Made by a program: the position numbers and the translations under genes. Source: an uncultured Flavobacterium sp. (lineage in GTDB: Bacteria > Bacteroidota > Bacteroidia > Flavobacteriales > Flavobacteriaceae). From it: a stretch of DNA of 64,000 nt. This document shows positions 24,626-34,165 of the stretch, piece after piece. Under the pieces are notes generated by a model that did not search any database, was not told the DNA's origin, and saw only the letters and a program-made list of their open reading frames with translations. The stretch's first letter is position 1; the number at the start of each line of letters is the position of its first letter. Location of the stretch: positions 31,353-95,352 of the forward strand of contig NZ_CALTYA010000011.1 in assembly GCF_943913405.1 (NCBI RefSeq). The letters run 5' to 3'.

Positions 24626-27600
24626 ATGAGTTTATCCACATTAAGCATAAAAAGGCCGGTTCTGACTATCGTTTTGAACCTAATGCTGATTCTTTTCGGA
24701 ATTATCGGCTACAGTTATTTAGGTGTCCGTGAATTTCCGTCGATTGATCCTGCGCAGATTTCGGTGCGAACAAGTTACGCCGGAGCGAATTCTGACATTA
24801 TCGAATCCCAAATCACCGAACCGCTTGAAAAAGCCATCAACTCGATCGACGGAATTCGAAATATCACTTCGTCGAGCAATCAGGGAAGCAGCAATATCAA
24901 CATCGAATTCAACTTAGATAAAAATCTCGAAGAGGCGGCAAATGACGTTCGCGATAAAGTTTCTCAAGCCGTTCGAAGTTTACCTCAAGATATTGACGCA
25001 CCGCCAGTTGTTTCAAAAGCTGATGCCGATTCTGAGCCGATTATCACAATGACGGTTCAAAGTGACAACCGAAATGTTTTAGAACTTTCTGATTATGCAG
25101 ACAACGTGATTGCACAGCGTTTGCAAACCATTCCCGGCGTCAGCAGCGTTCAGATTTGGGGACAGCGAAAATATGCGATGCGTTTGTGGATTGATCCCGT
25201 GAAATTAGCTTCGTATGGGTGTACGGTTTCAGATGTTCGTGATGCTTTGGATGCACAAAATGTGGAATTGCCTTCAGGAAAACTGACAGGAGACAATACG
25301 GAATTGACCGTAAAAACTATTGGAAATTTATCCACAGAAGAACAATTCAATAACATAATAATTCGTGCTGAAGGCGACAAAGTCGTTCATTTCAGCGATA
25401 TCGGAAACGCTTCTCTCGAAGCGGAAAACTTGGAAACAAAAATGAGCGATTCCGGACAAGAAATGGTCGGAATGGCGATTATACCGCAGCCGGGAACAAA
25501 TTATTTGGACATTGCCGATGCTTTTTACAAAGAGTATGACAAGCTAAAAGCAGATTTACCAAAAGATTTTAAATTGAATGTTGCGATTGACAATACAGTT
25601 TTTGTAAAGAAAGCGGTTTTGGAAGTTGCCGAAACGTTATTGATTTCGATCATTTTGGTAGTCTTGATTATCTATTTATTTTTTAGAAATTGGGCCATCG
25701 CTTTCCGTCCGTTAATCGATATTCCTGTTTCATTGATTGCTACGTTTTTCATCATGTGGCTTTTCGGATTTTCGGTAAACGTTTTGACACTTTTGGCAAT
25801 TGTTTTGGCCACAGGTTTGGTCGTTGATGATGGAATCGTTGTTACCGAAAATATCTTCAAAAAAGTCGAAGAAGGCATGTCTCCAATTGAAGCTGCAATC
25901 AAAGGCTCGAACGAAATTTTCTTTGCCGTAATTTCAATTTCAATAACATTAGCAGCCGTTTTCTTGCCTGTAATTTTCTTAGAAGGTTTCGTCGGACGGT
26001 TATTTCGAGAATTCGGAGTGGTAATTGGAGCTGCCGTTTTAATTTCCGCTTTCGTTTCTTTGACGCTTACACCGATGCTGAACGCTTATTTGATGAAAGG
26101 CGGCGAACAGAAAAAATCTAAATTCTATAACTGGAGTGAACCTTACTTTGTAAAATTAAACACAGGTTACGGCGAATCTCTGGCAAAATTTATGAAGAAA
26201 AAATGGCTGAGTTTTCCAATTCTGATTGGATGTATCGGCTTGATTATTTTATTCTTCAGCACATTACAAAAAGAAACTGCGCCTTATGACGACAGAAGTT
26301 TTATTGGTGTAAATGTGACAGCTCCAGAAGGCGCTTCTTATGATTACATGGATCGTTTTATGACGGAATTATCTGATTTGATCAACGATTCAATTCCAGA
26401 GAAAAAAGTAAGTTTGGTGATTACTGCGCCAGGTTTTGGTTCTGCTTCCGTAAATAGCGGACGTGCGAGAATTTCTTTAGTGGAAGCTGGCGACAGAGAA
26501 AGATCTCAAAAAGAAATTGCAGCCGATTTGACCAAATGGACAAAGACAAATGCCGAAGCTAAAGTTTCTGTTTCTGAACAGCCGACGATTTCTGTAAATC
26601 GCCGTGGCGGTTTGCCGGTTCAATATATTATCCAAGCCCAAAATTTCGAAAAGTTGCGTGAAAAAATTCCTGTTTTTATGGATGAAGCTGCGAAAGATCC
26701 AACTTTTGCAATTACTGACGTAAATTTAAAATTCAACAAGCCTGAAATTTATGTAACAATTGACAGAGAAAAAGCGCAAAGCCTTGGTGTTTCTGTAATG
26801 GATGTGGCTCAAGCATTGCAACTTTCTTTGAGCGGACAGCGTTTTGGCTATTACATCATGAATGGAAAACAGTACCAAGTCATGGGACAATTCGACCGAA
26901 AAGATCGAAATGAACCGATGGATTTGACCTCGATTTATGTAAGAAGTACGGACGGAACGTTGATTCAGCTTGACAACGTAGTTTCGATTGAAGAGCAAAG
27001 CAGTCCGCCGCAATTGTACCACAACAACCGATATATGTCAGCCACAGTTTCTGCAGGTTTGGCACCAGGAAAAAGTATCAGCGACGGAATTGAAGCCATG
27101 GAACGCATCAAAGAAAAAGTTTTAGATGATACTTTCACCACTGATTTGGGTGGAGAATCTCGAGATTTTGCAGAAAGTAATTCAAATACTGCTTTTGCTT
27201 TTGGACTGGCTTTGCTATTGATTTATCTAATTTTAGCGGCGCAATTCGAAAGTTTTATCGATCCGTTTATTATCATTTTGACTGTTCCGATGGCAGTTGC
27301 GGGCGCTTTATTTTCGCTTTGGCTTTTTGGACAGACTTGGAATATCTTCAGCCAAATTGGAACGATTATGTTAATTGGATTAGTAACCAAGAACGGAATT
27401 TTAATTGTCGAATTTGCCAACCAGCTTCGCGAAGAAGGCAAACCAAAACTGCAGGCGATTTTAGAAGCTTCTGAATCAAGATTGCGACCGATTTTAATGA
27501 CGAGTTTGGCGATTGCTTTAGGAGCTTTGCCAATTGCCATGTCTTTAGGTGCTGCTTCAACAAGCAGAATCGGAATGGGAGTTGTAATTGTTGGAGGAAC

Positions 27601-27718
27601 TTTATTCTCTTTAGTTTTGACTTTATTCGTAATTCCAGCAATTTATTTAATGTGGTCAAGGGAGAAAAAACACCGACCAGAATTTGACAATATTAAAGAA
27701 TATGAAAAAGATTTATAA
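24626..27718 (+). CDS. RND multidrug efflux pump, inner-membrane transporter
   Basis: The 1030-residue protein is a full-length AcrB/MexB-type RND transporter: 12 membrane helices in two halves, each with a large periplasmic loop. The first helix starts SIKRPVLTIVLNLMLILFG, followed by VREFPSIDPAQISV. Helix 4 has the proton-relay pair in GLVVDDGIVVTENI. The C-terminal half repeats the pattern (MLIGLVTKNGILIVEFAN). It exports amphiphilic compounds across both membranes with the adaptor and channel encoded beside it. Substrates cannot be read from the sequence. Confidence 0.95.
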   Translation: MSLSTLSIKRPVLTIVLNLMLILFGIIGYSYLGVREFPSIDPAQISVRTSYAGANSDIIESQITEPLEKAINSIDGIRNITSSSNQGSSNINIEFNLDKNLEEAANDVRDKVSQAVRSLPQDIDAPPVVSKADADSEPIITMTVQSDNRNVLELSDYADNVIAQRLQTIPGVSSVQIWGQRKYAMRLWIDPVKLASYGCTVSDVRDALDAQNVELPSGKLTGDNTELTVKTIGNLSTEEQFNNIIIRAEGDKVVHFSDIGNASLEAENLETKMSDSGQEMVGMAIIPQPGTNYLDIADAFYKEYDKLKADLPKDFKLNVAIDNTVFVKKAVLEVAETLLISIILVVLIIYLFFRNWAIAFRPLIDIPVSLIATFFIMWLFGFSVNVLTLLAIVLATGLVVDDGIVVTENIFKKVEEGMSPIEAAIKGSNEIFFAVISISITLAAVFLPVIFLEGFVGRLFREFGVVIGAAVLISAFVSLTLTPMLNAYLMKGGEQKKSKFYNWSEPYFVKLNTGYGESLAKFMKKKWLSFPILIGCIGLIILFFSTLQKETAPYDDRSFIGVNVTAPEGASYDYMDRFMTELSDLINDSIPEKKVSLVITAPGFGSASVNSGRARISLVEAGDRERSQKEIAADLTKWTKTNAEAKVSVSEQPTISVNRRGGLPVQYIIQAQNFEKLREKIPVFMDEAAKDPTFAITDVNLKFNKPEIYVTIDREKAQSLGVSVMDVAQALQLSLSGQRFGYYIMNGKQYQVMGQFDRKDRNEPMDLTSIYVRSTDGTLIQLDNVVSIEEQSSPPQLYHNNRYMSATVSAGLAPGKSISDGIEAMERIKEKVLDDTFTTDLGGESRDFAESNSNTAFAFGLALLLIYLILAAQFESFIDPFIIILTVPMAVAGALFSLWLFGQTWNIFSQIGTIMLIGLVTKNGILIVEFANQLREEGKPKLQAILEASESRLRPILMTSLAIALGALPIAMSLGAASTSRIGMGVVIVGGTLFSLVLTLFVIPAIYLMWSREKKHRPEFDNIKEYEKDL

Positions 27719-29036
27719 TATGAAATTGAACCTTTTTTTCCAATTAATATTGGTTTTTGGAGTTGCAATTTCGGCTAATTCACAAGAGCTACTTACGGTG
27801 GAAGATGCAATAAAAATTGCCTTGGAGAACAATTACGATATAAAAATTGCTTCCAATGATTTGAAAATTGACCAGCAAAATGTGAGTCTTGCCAACGCTG
27901 GAATTTTACCAAGTTTGAATGGAGTTGTTACTGAAAATAGTTCGATTTTAGACACGAAACAAACGCAACAGGATGGTTCAATAAGAGAACTTGACGGCGC
28001 AAAAAACATGAATCTTTCCTACGGCGTTGCCTTAAACTGGACGGTTTTTGACGGTTTCAAAATGTTCGCCCGATATGACCAATTAAAAGAATTGCAAAAA
28101 TTAGGCGATGCTGAATTAAAGCTTGCCATTTTCACAAAAGTCTCTGATGTAATTTCTACGTATTATGACTTAGCCCAGCAAAAACAACAGCTGACAGCTT
28201 TAGATACGGCAATTGTAATTTCGAATTTAAGATTGAAAACAGCCGACAATCGCTATAGGATCGGAAAAGCTTCCAAGTTAGAAGTTTTAAACGCGCAAGT
28301 TGATTTGAATACCGACACGACTACGCTTTTGCGCCAGAAAGAACTGTATGCAAATACAAAAATTGCCTTGAACGAATTACTGGCAAGACCTGTAAACACG
28401 GCTTTTGAAATTGCGGAAGAAATTAAAATCGACGAAAGTTTATTGCTTCCTGAATTGATGGATTTGGCCGAAAAACAGAATCCGCAATTGCAGACTCAGA
28501 TTATCAATAAGCGGGTAACCGAGTTGCAGGCAAAGCAAATTAGAGCAAATCGTTATCCGGTTGTGAGCGTGAGTTCTGGTTACAATTTTACGCGAAGCGA
28601 ATCTTCGCTTGGTTTTGCCGCGCATTCTACTGGAAACGGACTTACTTATGGAATAAACGCTTCCATGAATATTTTTAATGGAGGATTGCAAAACAGAAAT
28701 GAAAAGATTGCAAAACTGCAGATTGAGAATTCACAAATTTTAATTGATCAGCAATTACAAGCTTTGCGTTCGCAATTGTCTTCATTTTATCAAACTTACT
28801 TGACGAATCTGCAATTGACAAAATTGGAAGCCAAAAACGAGGAAATTGCCAAGGAAAACATGGATATTACGCTTGCAAAATTTAGAATCGGAACCATTAC
28901 GCCGCTAGAATTTCGTGACGCGCAATTGAATTATGTAAATGCAAAAGTTAGAAATAGCGATGCTCAATATCAGGCAAAAATTTCTGAAATCAATTTAAAA
29001 GAATTGGCTGGAAATTTATCAATTAACAACAAGTAA
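27702..29036 (+). CDS. TolC-family outer-membrane efflux channel
   Basis: The protein of about 444 residues has a signal peptide ending at ISANSQ and two repeats of the TolC fold (LLTVEDAIKIALENNYDIKIA at the start, then long coiled-coil helices such as LRLKTADNRYRIGKASKLEVLNAQVDL and ENMDITLAKFRIGTITPLEFRDAQLNY). It is the third part of the efflux system. The start at 27702 overlaps the pump gene by 17 bp; ATG at 27720, just after the pump stop, is equally acceptable and would leave a normal signal peptide. Overlap suggests coupled translation. Confidence 0.93.
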   Translation: MKKIYNMKLNLFFQLILVFGVAISANSQELLTVEDAIKIALENNYDIKIASNDLKIDQQNVSLANAGILPSLNGVVTENSSILDTKQTQQDGSIRELDGAKNMNLSYGVALNWTVFDGFKMFARYDQLKELQKLGDAELKLAIFTKVSDVISTYYDLAQQKQQLTALDTAIVISNLRLKTADNRYRIGKASKLEVLNAQVDLNTDTTTLLRQKELYANTKIALNELLARPVNTAFEIAEEIKIDESLLLPELMDLAEKQNPQLQTQIINKRVTELQAKQIRANRYPVVSVSSGYNFTRSESSLGFAAHSTGNGLTYGINASMNIFNGGLQNRNEKIAKLQIENSQILIDQQLQALRSQLSSFYQTYLTNLQLTKLEAKNEEIAKENMDITLAKFRIGTITPLEFRDAQLNYVNAKVRNSDAQYQAKISEINLKELAGNLSINNK

Positions 29037-29080
29037 GCTTTTAAATCACAATATCCTTATAATACTGTTAAAAAATTATA

Positions 29081-29088
29081 TCTTTGAT
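29081..29088 (+). promoter_or_regulatory. -7 element before the small membrane reading frame
   Basis: TATCTTTG matches TAnnTTTG exactly and lies 26 bp before the ATG at 29114. It suggests that something is transcribed in the gap after the efflux operon. Confidence 0.4.
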
Positions 29089-29114
29089 TTATTTTTTTTA
29101 AAACAAAATCAATA

Positions 29115-29243
29115 TGGAAATTAATTTTGCTTGCTATTAACGGATTATTTGAAAGAAAATCTTGGAAATATATCTTGATAAACGGCAGTTATTGGATTTT
29201 GAGCTTAACAATTATCGGTGCTATCATTTGCGGATGGGCTTAA
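29115..29243 (+). pseudogene. Small membrane-protein reading frame, possibly frameshifted at its start
   Basis: An open frame of 42 codons encodes LILLAINGLFERKSWKYILI followed by a hydrophobic helix ending CGWA. It has no start codon in frame, but an ATG sits at 29114-29116 in the neighbouring frame. Loss of one G there would give a protein starting MKLILLAINGLF with a good short membrane segment. It is either a decayed gene, a gene with an unusual start, or a one-base error in the sequence. No family is recognised. Confidence 0.4.
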
Positions 29244-29291
29244 AATTTTACAAAACACAAATCTCGCTTTAAGCATAATTCTTTATTCGCC

Positions 29292-30443
29292 TTGAAAAAC
29301 ACATTGCATTTCAAAATTTTTCCTGCCACAAATCTCCTTCCTAAAGATTGGGATAGTTTGGCGGAAGACAATATTTTTCTATCTAAAAAATATCTGGAAG
29401 TCTTAGAAAAATCCGCTCCAGAAAACATGACGTGCCATTTCATCGGAATTTTCAAGGAAGATGTTCTGGAAGGAATTGCACTATCCCAGTTTTTAAACCT
29501 AAACAAATTAGAGTCTTTTGGCGACCGAGACAAATGCCTCAAGACTTCGGTTCGAAATTTTATATTCAAGAATTTCAGTTCGCATGTCTTGTTCATCGGA
29601 AACAATATGCTGACAGGGCAAAATGCTTTTTATTTCTCTAAAAACATAGACAAAAATCTAGCACTAAAATCCCTAAAAAAAGCATCGGAAGCCTTAAAAG
29701 ATATCTTCAAAAACAAAGGCCAAAAGGTACATTTAGTTTCTTTCAAAGATTTTGATGCTACAGAAATTTTAGACTTTGAAACAGGCGGTTTTGAAGATTA
29801 TTTTAAGTTTTCTACACAGCCGAATATGGTTTTTGAAATTCGAGAAAACTGGAAAACTTTTGATGATTATATTTCAGACCTAAGCAAGAAATACCGCGAC
29901 CAATTCAAGCGTTCTCGAAAGAAAGCTGAAGGAATTAGCAAGCGGAAAATGAATCTTGAAGACATTATAAATTATGAAGAAACGATTTATGATTTGTATT
30001 TTCACGTAGCTAAAAATGCGCCTTTCAACACTTTCTTTTTAGCCAAAAATCACTTTCGGGTTTTCAAGGAATTACTGAAAGATGATTTTCTTTTTTACGG
30101 CTATTTTTTAGAGGAGAAATTGATCGGATTCAATACGCTACTAAAAAACGGGGCATCAATGGATACTTATTTTTTAGGATATGATGAAAGCATGCAGCGC
30201 GAAAAAATGCTGTACTTAAATATGCTTTACGACATGATTGCCTATTCCGTCAACAAAGGTTTCAAGGAAATTGTGTTTGCCAGAACAGCTTTGGAAATTA
30301 AAAGTTCCGTGGGTGCAAAACCAATAGAAATGTTCGGATATATGCAGCACAGCAACTCTTTAATCAATAAAAAAATCGATGCTATTTTTGATTATTTGGA
30401 ACCAAAAACGGACTGGAACCAGCGCAATCCGTTTAAGGAATGA
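29292..30443 (+). CDS. FemAB/GNAT-like N-acyltransferase
   Basis: The 383-residue cytoplasmic protein fits the predicted N-acyltransferase group (COG3146-like, GNAT fold twice over). The core segment is YISDLSKKYRDQFKRSRKKAEGI, and a later part (FYGYFLEEKLIGFNTLLKNG, then FARTALEIKSSVGAKP) is also typical. Such proteins may add acyl or amino-acyl groups to peptidoglycan or lipids; the substrate is not known. No ATG is available near the conserved start, so TTG at 29292 is used. It ends 7 bp from the convergent lipid kinase gene. Confidence 0.8.
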   Translation: MKNTLHFKIFPATNLLPKDWDSLAEDNIFLSKKYLEVLEKSAPENMTCHFIGIFKEDVLEGIALSQFLNLNKLESFGDRDKCLKTSVRNFIFKNFSSHVLFIGNNMLTGQNAFYFSKNIDKNLALKSLKKASEALKDIFKNKGQKVHLVSFKDFDATEILDFETGGFEDYFKFSTQPNMVFEIRENWKTFDDYISDLSKKYRDQFKRSRKKAEGISKRKMNLEDIINYEETIYDLYFHVAKNAPFNTFFLAKNHFRVFKELLKDDFLFYGYFLEEKLIGFNTLLKNGASMDTYFLGYDESMQREKMLYLNMLYDMIAYSVNKGFKEIVFARTALEIKSSVGAKPIEMFGYMQHSNSLINKKIDAIFDYLEPKTDWNQRNPFKE

Positions 30444-30450
30444 TTTTTTT

Positions 30451-31326
30451 TTACGGAATAGCCACTTTCATCTGTTTAGGCAAAATAGCCACTTCCAACT
30501 TTGAAACCTCATCACAATATTCGCCATCAATTTGAAAGCTTACAGGAACATTTGTCGTGATTGTTGCTTCATCGGTAGAAATAATTTCAACATCTCCAGA
30601 TTCAATTGGCATATTCCCTGAAAGGATTTTCCCGAATACTATCAGGTCTAAATTCTTCAAAATCACAATCTCAAATTTTCCATCATTCATCACCCCGTCT
30701 GGATTAATCGTCACTCCTGTTCCATACTTTTGGGAATTCGCAATGACAACCATTCTAGCTTCTGTTTCAACAGTTCTATTTTTGGTTTGAATCTTTGCAA
30801 TGAAAGGTTCTTTTAATCCTGTCAAAGTATTTAGGGCTTGAAGCGCATAGCCTAATTTCCCTCTGACATTGCTGTTTTCATAGTTTTTAACCAATTCGGC
30901 ATTGATTCCGATATCGCTTAAATGGAGGCTTTTTTTGCCGTTTATGGAAATCATATCCATTTCCATGTAATCATTTCGGAAGGCTATTTTTAAGTTTTCC
31001 TCCAATTCATCCGGAAGATTCAAATCAACTGAAAGTCCGTTTGCAGAACCGCCCGGAATTATTCCTAAAATAACATTGTGGTCTTGCACAGCTTCCGCTA
31101 CCATTTTAATCGTTCCATCACCTCCGACCACAATTATTCTCTCGGCGTCATTGTCTTCCTGAAGTTTTTGTATTTTTTCTTCGTCGTTTTTTCCTGTGGT
31201 TTCAAAAATAATCAGGTTGACATTTTCATTTTTTGCGAAATCGGTGGCAGCTTCAATGATTTCAGTCTTATCGACATCCCCAGAAATCGGATTTACAACC
31301 AGTATATAATTCTTTAACGAGCCCAT
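30451..31326 (-). CDS. Diacylglycerol kinase-family lipid kinase (YegS/DgkB-like)
   Basis: The 291-residue protein has the diacylglycerol/sphingosine kinase catalytic domain: VNPISG near the start, the nucleotide loop GGDGT (68-72) and PGGSANG (91-97), followed by the beta-sandwich domain with GTGVTINPDG. It phosphorylates a lipid such as diacylglycerol, giving phosphatidic acid at the inner membrane. It is divergent, with a 62-bp gap, from an App1-type phosphatidate phosphatase, the opposite reaction. Substrate preference among lipids cannot be told from the sequence. Confidence 0.9.
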   Translation of the reverse strand: MGSLKNYILVVNPISGDVDKTEIIEAATDFAKNENVNLIIFETTGKNDEEKIQKLQEDNDAERIIVVGGDGTIKMVAEAVQDHNVILGIIPGGSANGLSVDLNLPDELEENLKIAFRNDYMEMDMISINGKKSLHLSDIGINAELVKNYENSNVRGKLGYALQALNTLTGLKEPFIAKIQTKNRTVETEARMVVIANSQKYGTGVTINPDGVMNDGKFEIVILKNLDLIVFGKILSGNMPIESGDVEIISTDEATITTNVPVSFQIDGEYCDEVSKLEVAILPKQMKVAIP

Positions 31327-31388
31327 ATTTTAATAATTGCTTAAATTTTCGTATTTTGTTATAGCGTAATATAAATATAGCACAAATT

Positions 31389-32381
31389 ATGAAGCCAATC
31401 TTAAAATTATACCGCGGTTATGCAAATGATCAAGAGCTGATTGTGATGGGCCACGTTTTTAAGCCGACGACTAAAGAAGATTATGATTTCCAGAAGAAAA
31501 AATTTAAGAATGCGAAGTCTGTCATTAGAATGTTTCGAATTAAAACACAATCCAATGCTTCGGTTTATTTAGAACATAATGGCATAAAAATCCACACAAA
31601 ATCACTTGATGACGGTTATTTTAAGTTTTGTATTCCGCTGACGAGAGATATTGCCTATGGCTGGAATGATTATAAAGTAAGCCTTTTTTACAATGAAAAA
31701 GAAATCAGCGAAAAAGGGAGTTATATCAGGCCTCCAGAAGGGAACTGGGGATTTATTTCAGATATTGATGATACTTTTTTGGTCTCGCACACGCGTAATG
31801 CTTTCAAGAAACTTTACATTTTATTATTCAGAAATGTAAATGATCGAAAGATTTTTGAAGATGTAGTGCCGCATTACCAAGCTTTGAGCACCGCCGGAAG
31901 AAAAAATAAAGATGAACAGAATGCCTTCTTTTATGTTTCCAGCAGCGAATGGAATTTATACCGATTTATTACGCAATTTACCGCTTTGCATAATTTGCCT
32001 AAAGCCGTGCTTCTATTAAAAGATATTAAAACCAGCCTTACCGATTTTTTCTTGACAGGAAGAGGTGACCACAACCATAAATTTGAGAAGATCAAGCATA
32101 TTTTAGAGTTTTATCCACACTTAAAATATGTTTTATTAGGAGACGATTCGCAACACGATCCTTTTCTATATGAAGATATCTGCAAAATTTTTCCCGTGAC
32201 CGTAAAGGCAGTTTACATTCGCCAAACCGGAAGCCAGAAAAAACAAAAAGCAATTGATGCAATGAAAAACATGGAAAGCATGGGCGTTGACACTTGCTAT
32301 TTCAAACAAAGCAGTGAAGCAATTGCACATTCTGAAAGAGTTGGAATAATTTCTGGATCAGATGTAGAAATAGAATTATAA
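31389..32381 (+). CDS. App1-family phosphatidate phosphatase
   Basis: The 330-residue protein has the App1/DUF2183 catalytic domain with a HAD-like DxDxT motif (DIDDT, residues 125-129), preceded by the GNWGFISD strand. A second acidic segment, LLGDDSQHDPFLYEDI, completes the site. It should dephosphorylate phosphatidic acid to diacylglycerol. An N-terminal beta-rich region (about 1-115) comes before the catalytic part. The gene is divergent from the diacylglycerol kinase, suggesting a balanced pair, and is followed by a strong terminator shared with the next, convergent gene. Confidence 0.9.
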   Translation: MKPILKLYRGYANDQELIVMGHVFKPTTKEDYDFQKKKFKNAKSVIRMFRIKTQSNASVYLEHNGIKIHTKSLDDGYFKFCIPLTRDIAYGWNDYKVSLFYNEKEISEKGSYIRPPEGNWGFISDIDDTFLVSHTRNAFKKLYILLFRNVNDRKIFEDVVPHYQALSTAGRKNKDEQNAFFYVSSSEWNLYRFITQFTALHNLPKAVLLLKDIKTSLTDFFLTGRGDHNHKFEKIKHILEFYPHLKYVLLGDDSQHDPFLYEDICKIFPVTVKAVYIRQTGSQKKQKAIDAMKNMESMGVDTCYFKQSSEAIAHSERVGIISGSDVEIEL

Positions 32382-32416
32382 AAAAATCCTGTAGCGCTAA
32401 CTACAGGATTTTTTTT
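32381..32416. terminator. Bidirectional terminator
   Basis: AATCCTGTAG pairs perfectly with CTACAGGATT over a 6-base loop, with an A run before and eight T after it. It serves both the phosphatase gene and the convergent guanylyltransferase gene, whose stop codon lies in the T run. Confidence 0.88.
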
Positions 32417-33473
32417 ATTTTGTAACCATTGCGGTAATTCGCTTGATTTCTTGCTCTTTCCCTTTTGGATAAATCAACAAAACATCTTCTCTATCGACAA
32501 TAATATAGTCGTTTAATCCGTCGATAATGATTAGTTTTTTAGCATCAGTTCTGATGATATTGTTTGTAGCATTTTCTAAGAAGACATTGGCGTTTACAAC
32601 GGCATTCAACTGATTGTCTTTTGGAAGTTTTTCATATAATGAGCCCCAAGTTCCGAGGTCATTCCAATCAAAAGTTGCTGGCAAAACGTAAACGTTATCC
32701 GCTTTTTCCATTACGGCATAGTCGATAGAAATATTTTCTGCTAAAGCATAATTGGTTTCTATAAAACTTGCTTCTGCTTCTGTGTTGTAAACTGGCAGAC
32801 CTTCAGAAAACAAGGCATTCATTTGAGGCTGAAATTGCTCGAAAGCCTCTGTGATTGCTTTGGCGCTCCAAATAAAAATTCCTGCATTCCAAAGAAAATT
32901 TCCGCTGTGCAAGAAACTTTTTGCCGTTTCATAATCTGGTTTTTCTCTAAACTGGCTTACCTTTTTAACTGGATTTTCATCAGATTTATTATATTCAATA
33001 TATCCAAAACCTGTATTTGGAAAAGTAGGCTGAATACCCAAAGTCATCAACGCATTTTTTTCTTGACAGAAATCAAAAGCTTGCTGCAAATCATGGACAA
33101 AAGCATTTTCATCTTCAATCCAGTGATCACTTGGCGCAACAACCATCAAAGCATCAGGGTTTTGTTTTTGAATTTTCAGCGAAGCATATAAAATGCAAGG
33201 TGCTGTATTTCTCATCGCTGGCTCTAATAAAACCTGCTCCTGCTTTACTTGCGGAAGCTGGCTTAAAACCAAATCATTATATCGTTCATTAGTCAAAATC
33301 AAAATATTTTCAGCAGGAATTAATTTAGATAATCTGCTAAAAGTTTTTTGGATCAGGGTTTCCCCAGTGCCAAGCATATCATGAAATTGTTTTGGAAATT
33401 CGTTGGTGCTGACTGGCCAGAATCGAGAACCGACCCCGCCTGCCATTAATATCGCGTAATAGTTTTTGTTCAT
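32415..33473 (-). CDS. manC: Mannose-1-phosphate guanylyltransferase
   Basis: The 352-residue protein is a nucleotidyltransferase that makes GDP-mannose from mannose-1-phosphate and GTP. The start has the signature AGGVGSRFWPVSTNEFPKQF, with LGTGETLIQKT next and FVEKP-like FREKPDYETA at about 170. It is the short form without the C-terminal phosphomannose isomerase domain. GDP-mannose feeds polysaccharide and glycan synthesis, fitting the glycosyltransferase at the right end. The start is 80 bp downstream of the SprT-like gene stop on the same strand; whether they are cotranscribed is open. Confidence 0.93.
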   Translation of the reverse strand: MNKNYYAILMAGGVGSRFWPVSTNEFPKQFHDMLGTGETLIQKTFSRLSKLIPAENILILTNERYNDLVLSQLPQVKQEQVLLEPAMRNTAPCILYASLKIQKQNPDALMVVAPSDHWIEDENAFVHDLQQAFDFCQEKNALMTLGIQPTFPNTGFGYIEYNKSDENPVKKVSQFREKPDYETAKSFLHSGNFLWNAGIFIWSAKAITEAFEQFQPQMNALFSEGLPVYNTEAEASFIETNYALAENISIDYAVMEKADNVYVLPATFDWNDLGTWGSLYEKLPKDNQLNAVVNANVFLENATNNIIRTDAKKLIIIDGLNDYIIVDREDVLLIYPKGKEQEIKRITAMVTK

Positions 33474-33553
33474 TTGGTTTATAGTTAGAATACCTATAGT
33501 AAATATTCAATTTCTTTTTTTAAAATCAAAATGGTTTAAATTTCATTTAACAA

Positions 33554-34153
33554 CTAATGAGGCAAAAGTTCAACTTCAGCATTCGGATTGAAGAGATAAA
33601 CGCGTCTAGAACTTACTTCTTCACATTCATATCTTTTGACACGAAGTGCTCCTTTCTTAAAAATTTTGCCATTATGTATTCTGAAAAGACTTCCATAAGG
33701 AATTTCAAAGATATAATTTTTATCATTCGACGCATCAAATTGTTTTAACGCCAAAGATAAAGTTGCATCGGTGTCGCTGCTTGCCGTCGGATTTTTGAAA
33801 TGCCTTGCCATCAGTGGCAAAACATGGTTTGGAAAAATTTCTGGGCGAATAAACGGCACCATTAATTGTTGAAAAGTATATTTCCATTCGTTGCCGTGAG
33901 GCTTTATATTTCTTCCGAATTTCTTAAAAGCCACCAAATGCGCAATTTCATGGATCAAAGTCATCAGAAATTTATATTTATTCAAGCTTGAATTAATCGT
34001 AATTTCATGTTTTCCGTTTGGTCCTTTTCGATAATCGCCATGGCGAGTCATCCGTTCATTCACAATCTTGAGATGAACTTCATTGGCGACAATAAGTTCA
34101 AAGCAAGGAATCACGGCGTGTTCGGGCAAATATTTTGAAAGCGTTTCGTTCAA
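33554..34153 (-). CDS. SprT-like zinc metalloprotease-fold protein
   Basis: The 199-residue protein has the SprT pattern HEIAHLVAFKKFGRNIKPHG, with the zinc motif HExxH and a third His in the following segment. This is the fold of eukaryotic Spartan and bacterial SprT. A typical second zinc-ribbon is not obvious; only one Cys (YECEE) is seen near the end. It may act in DNA-protein crosslink repair, but the bacterial role is not established. It starts 12 bp after the SDR gene stop in the same direction, so an operon M28 - SDR - SprT is likely. Confidence 0.87.
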   Translation of the reverse strand: MNETLSKYLPEHAVIPCFELIVANEVHLKIVNERMTRHGDYRKGPNGKHEITINSSLNKYKFLMTLIHEIAHLVAFKKFGRNIKPHGNEWKYTFQQLMVPFIRPEIFPNHVLPLMARHFKNPTASSDTDATLSLALKQFDASNDKNYIFEIPYGSLFRIHNGKIFKKGALRVKRYECEEVSSRRVYLFNPNAEVELLPH

Positions 34154-34165
34154 ATGAATTATTCT

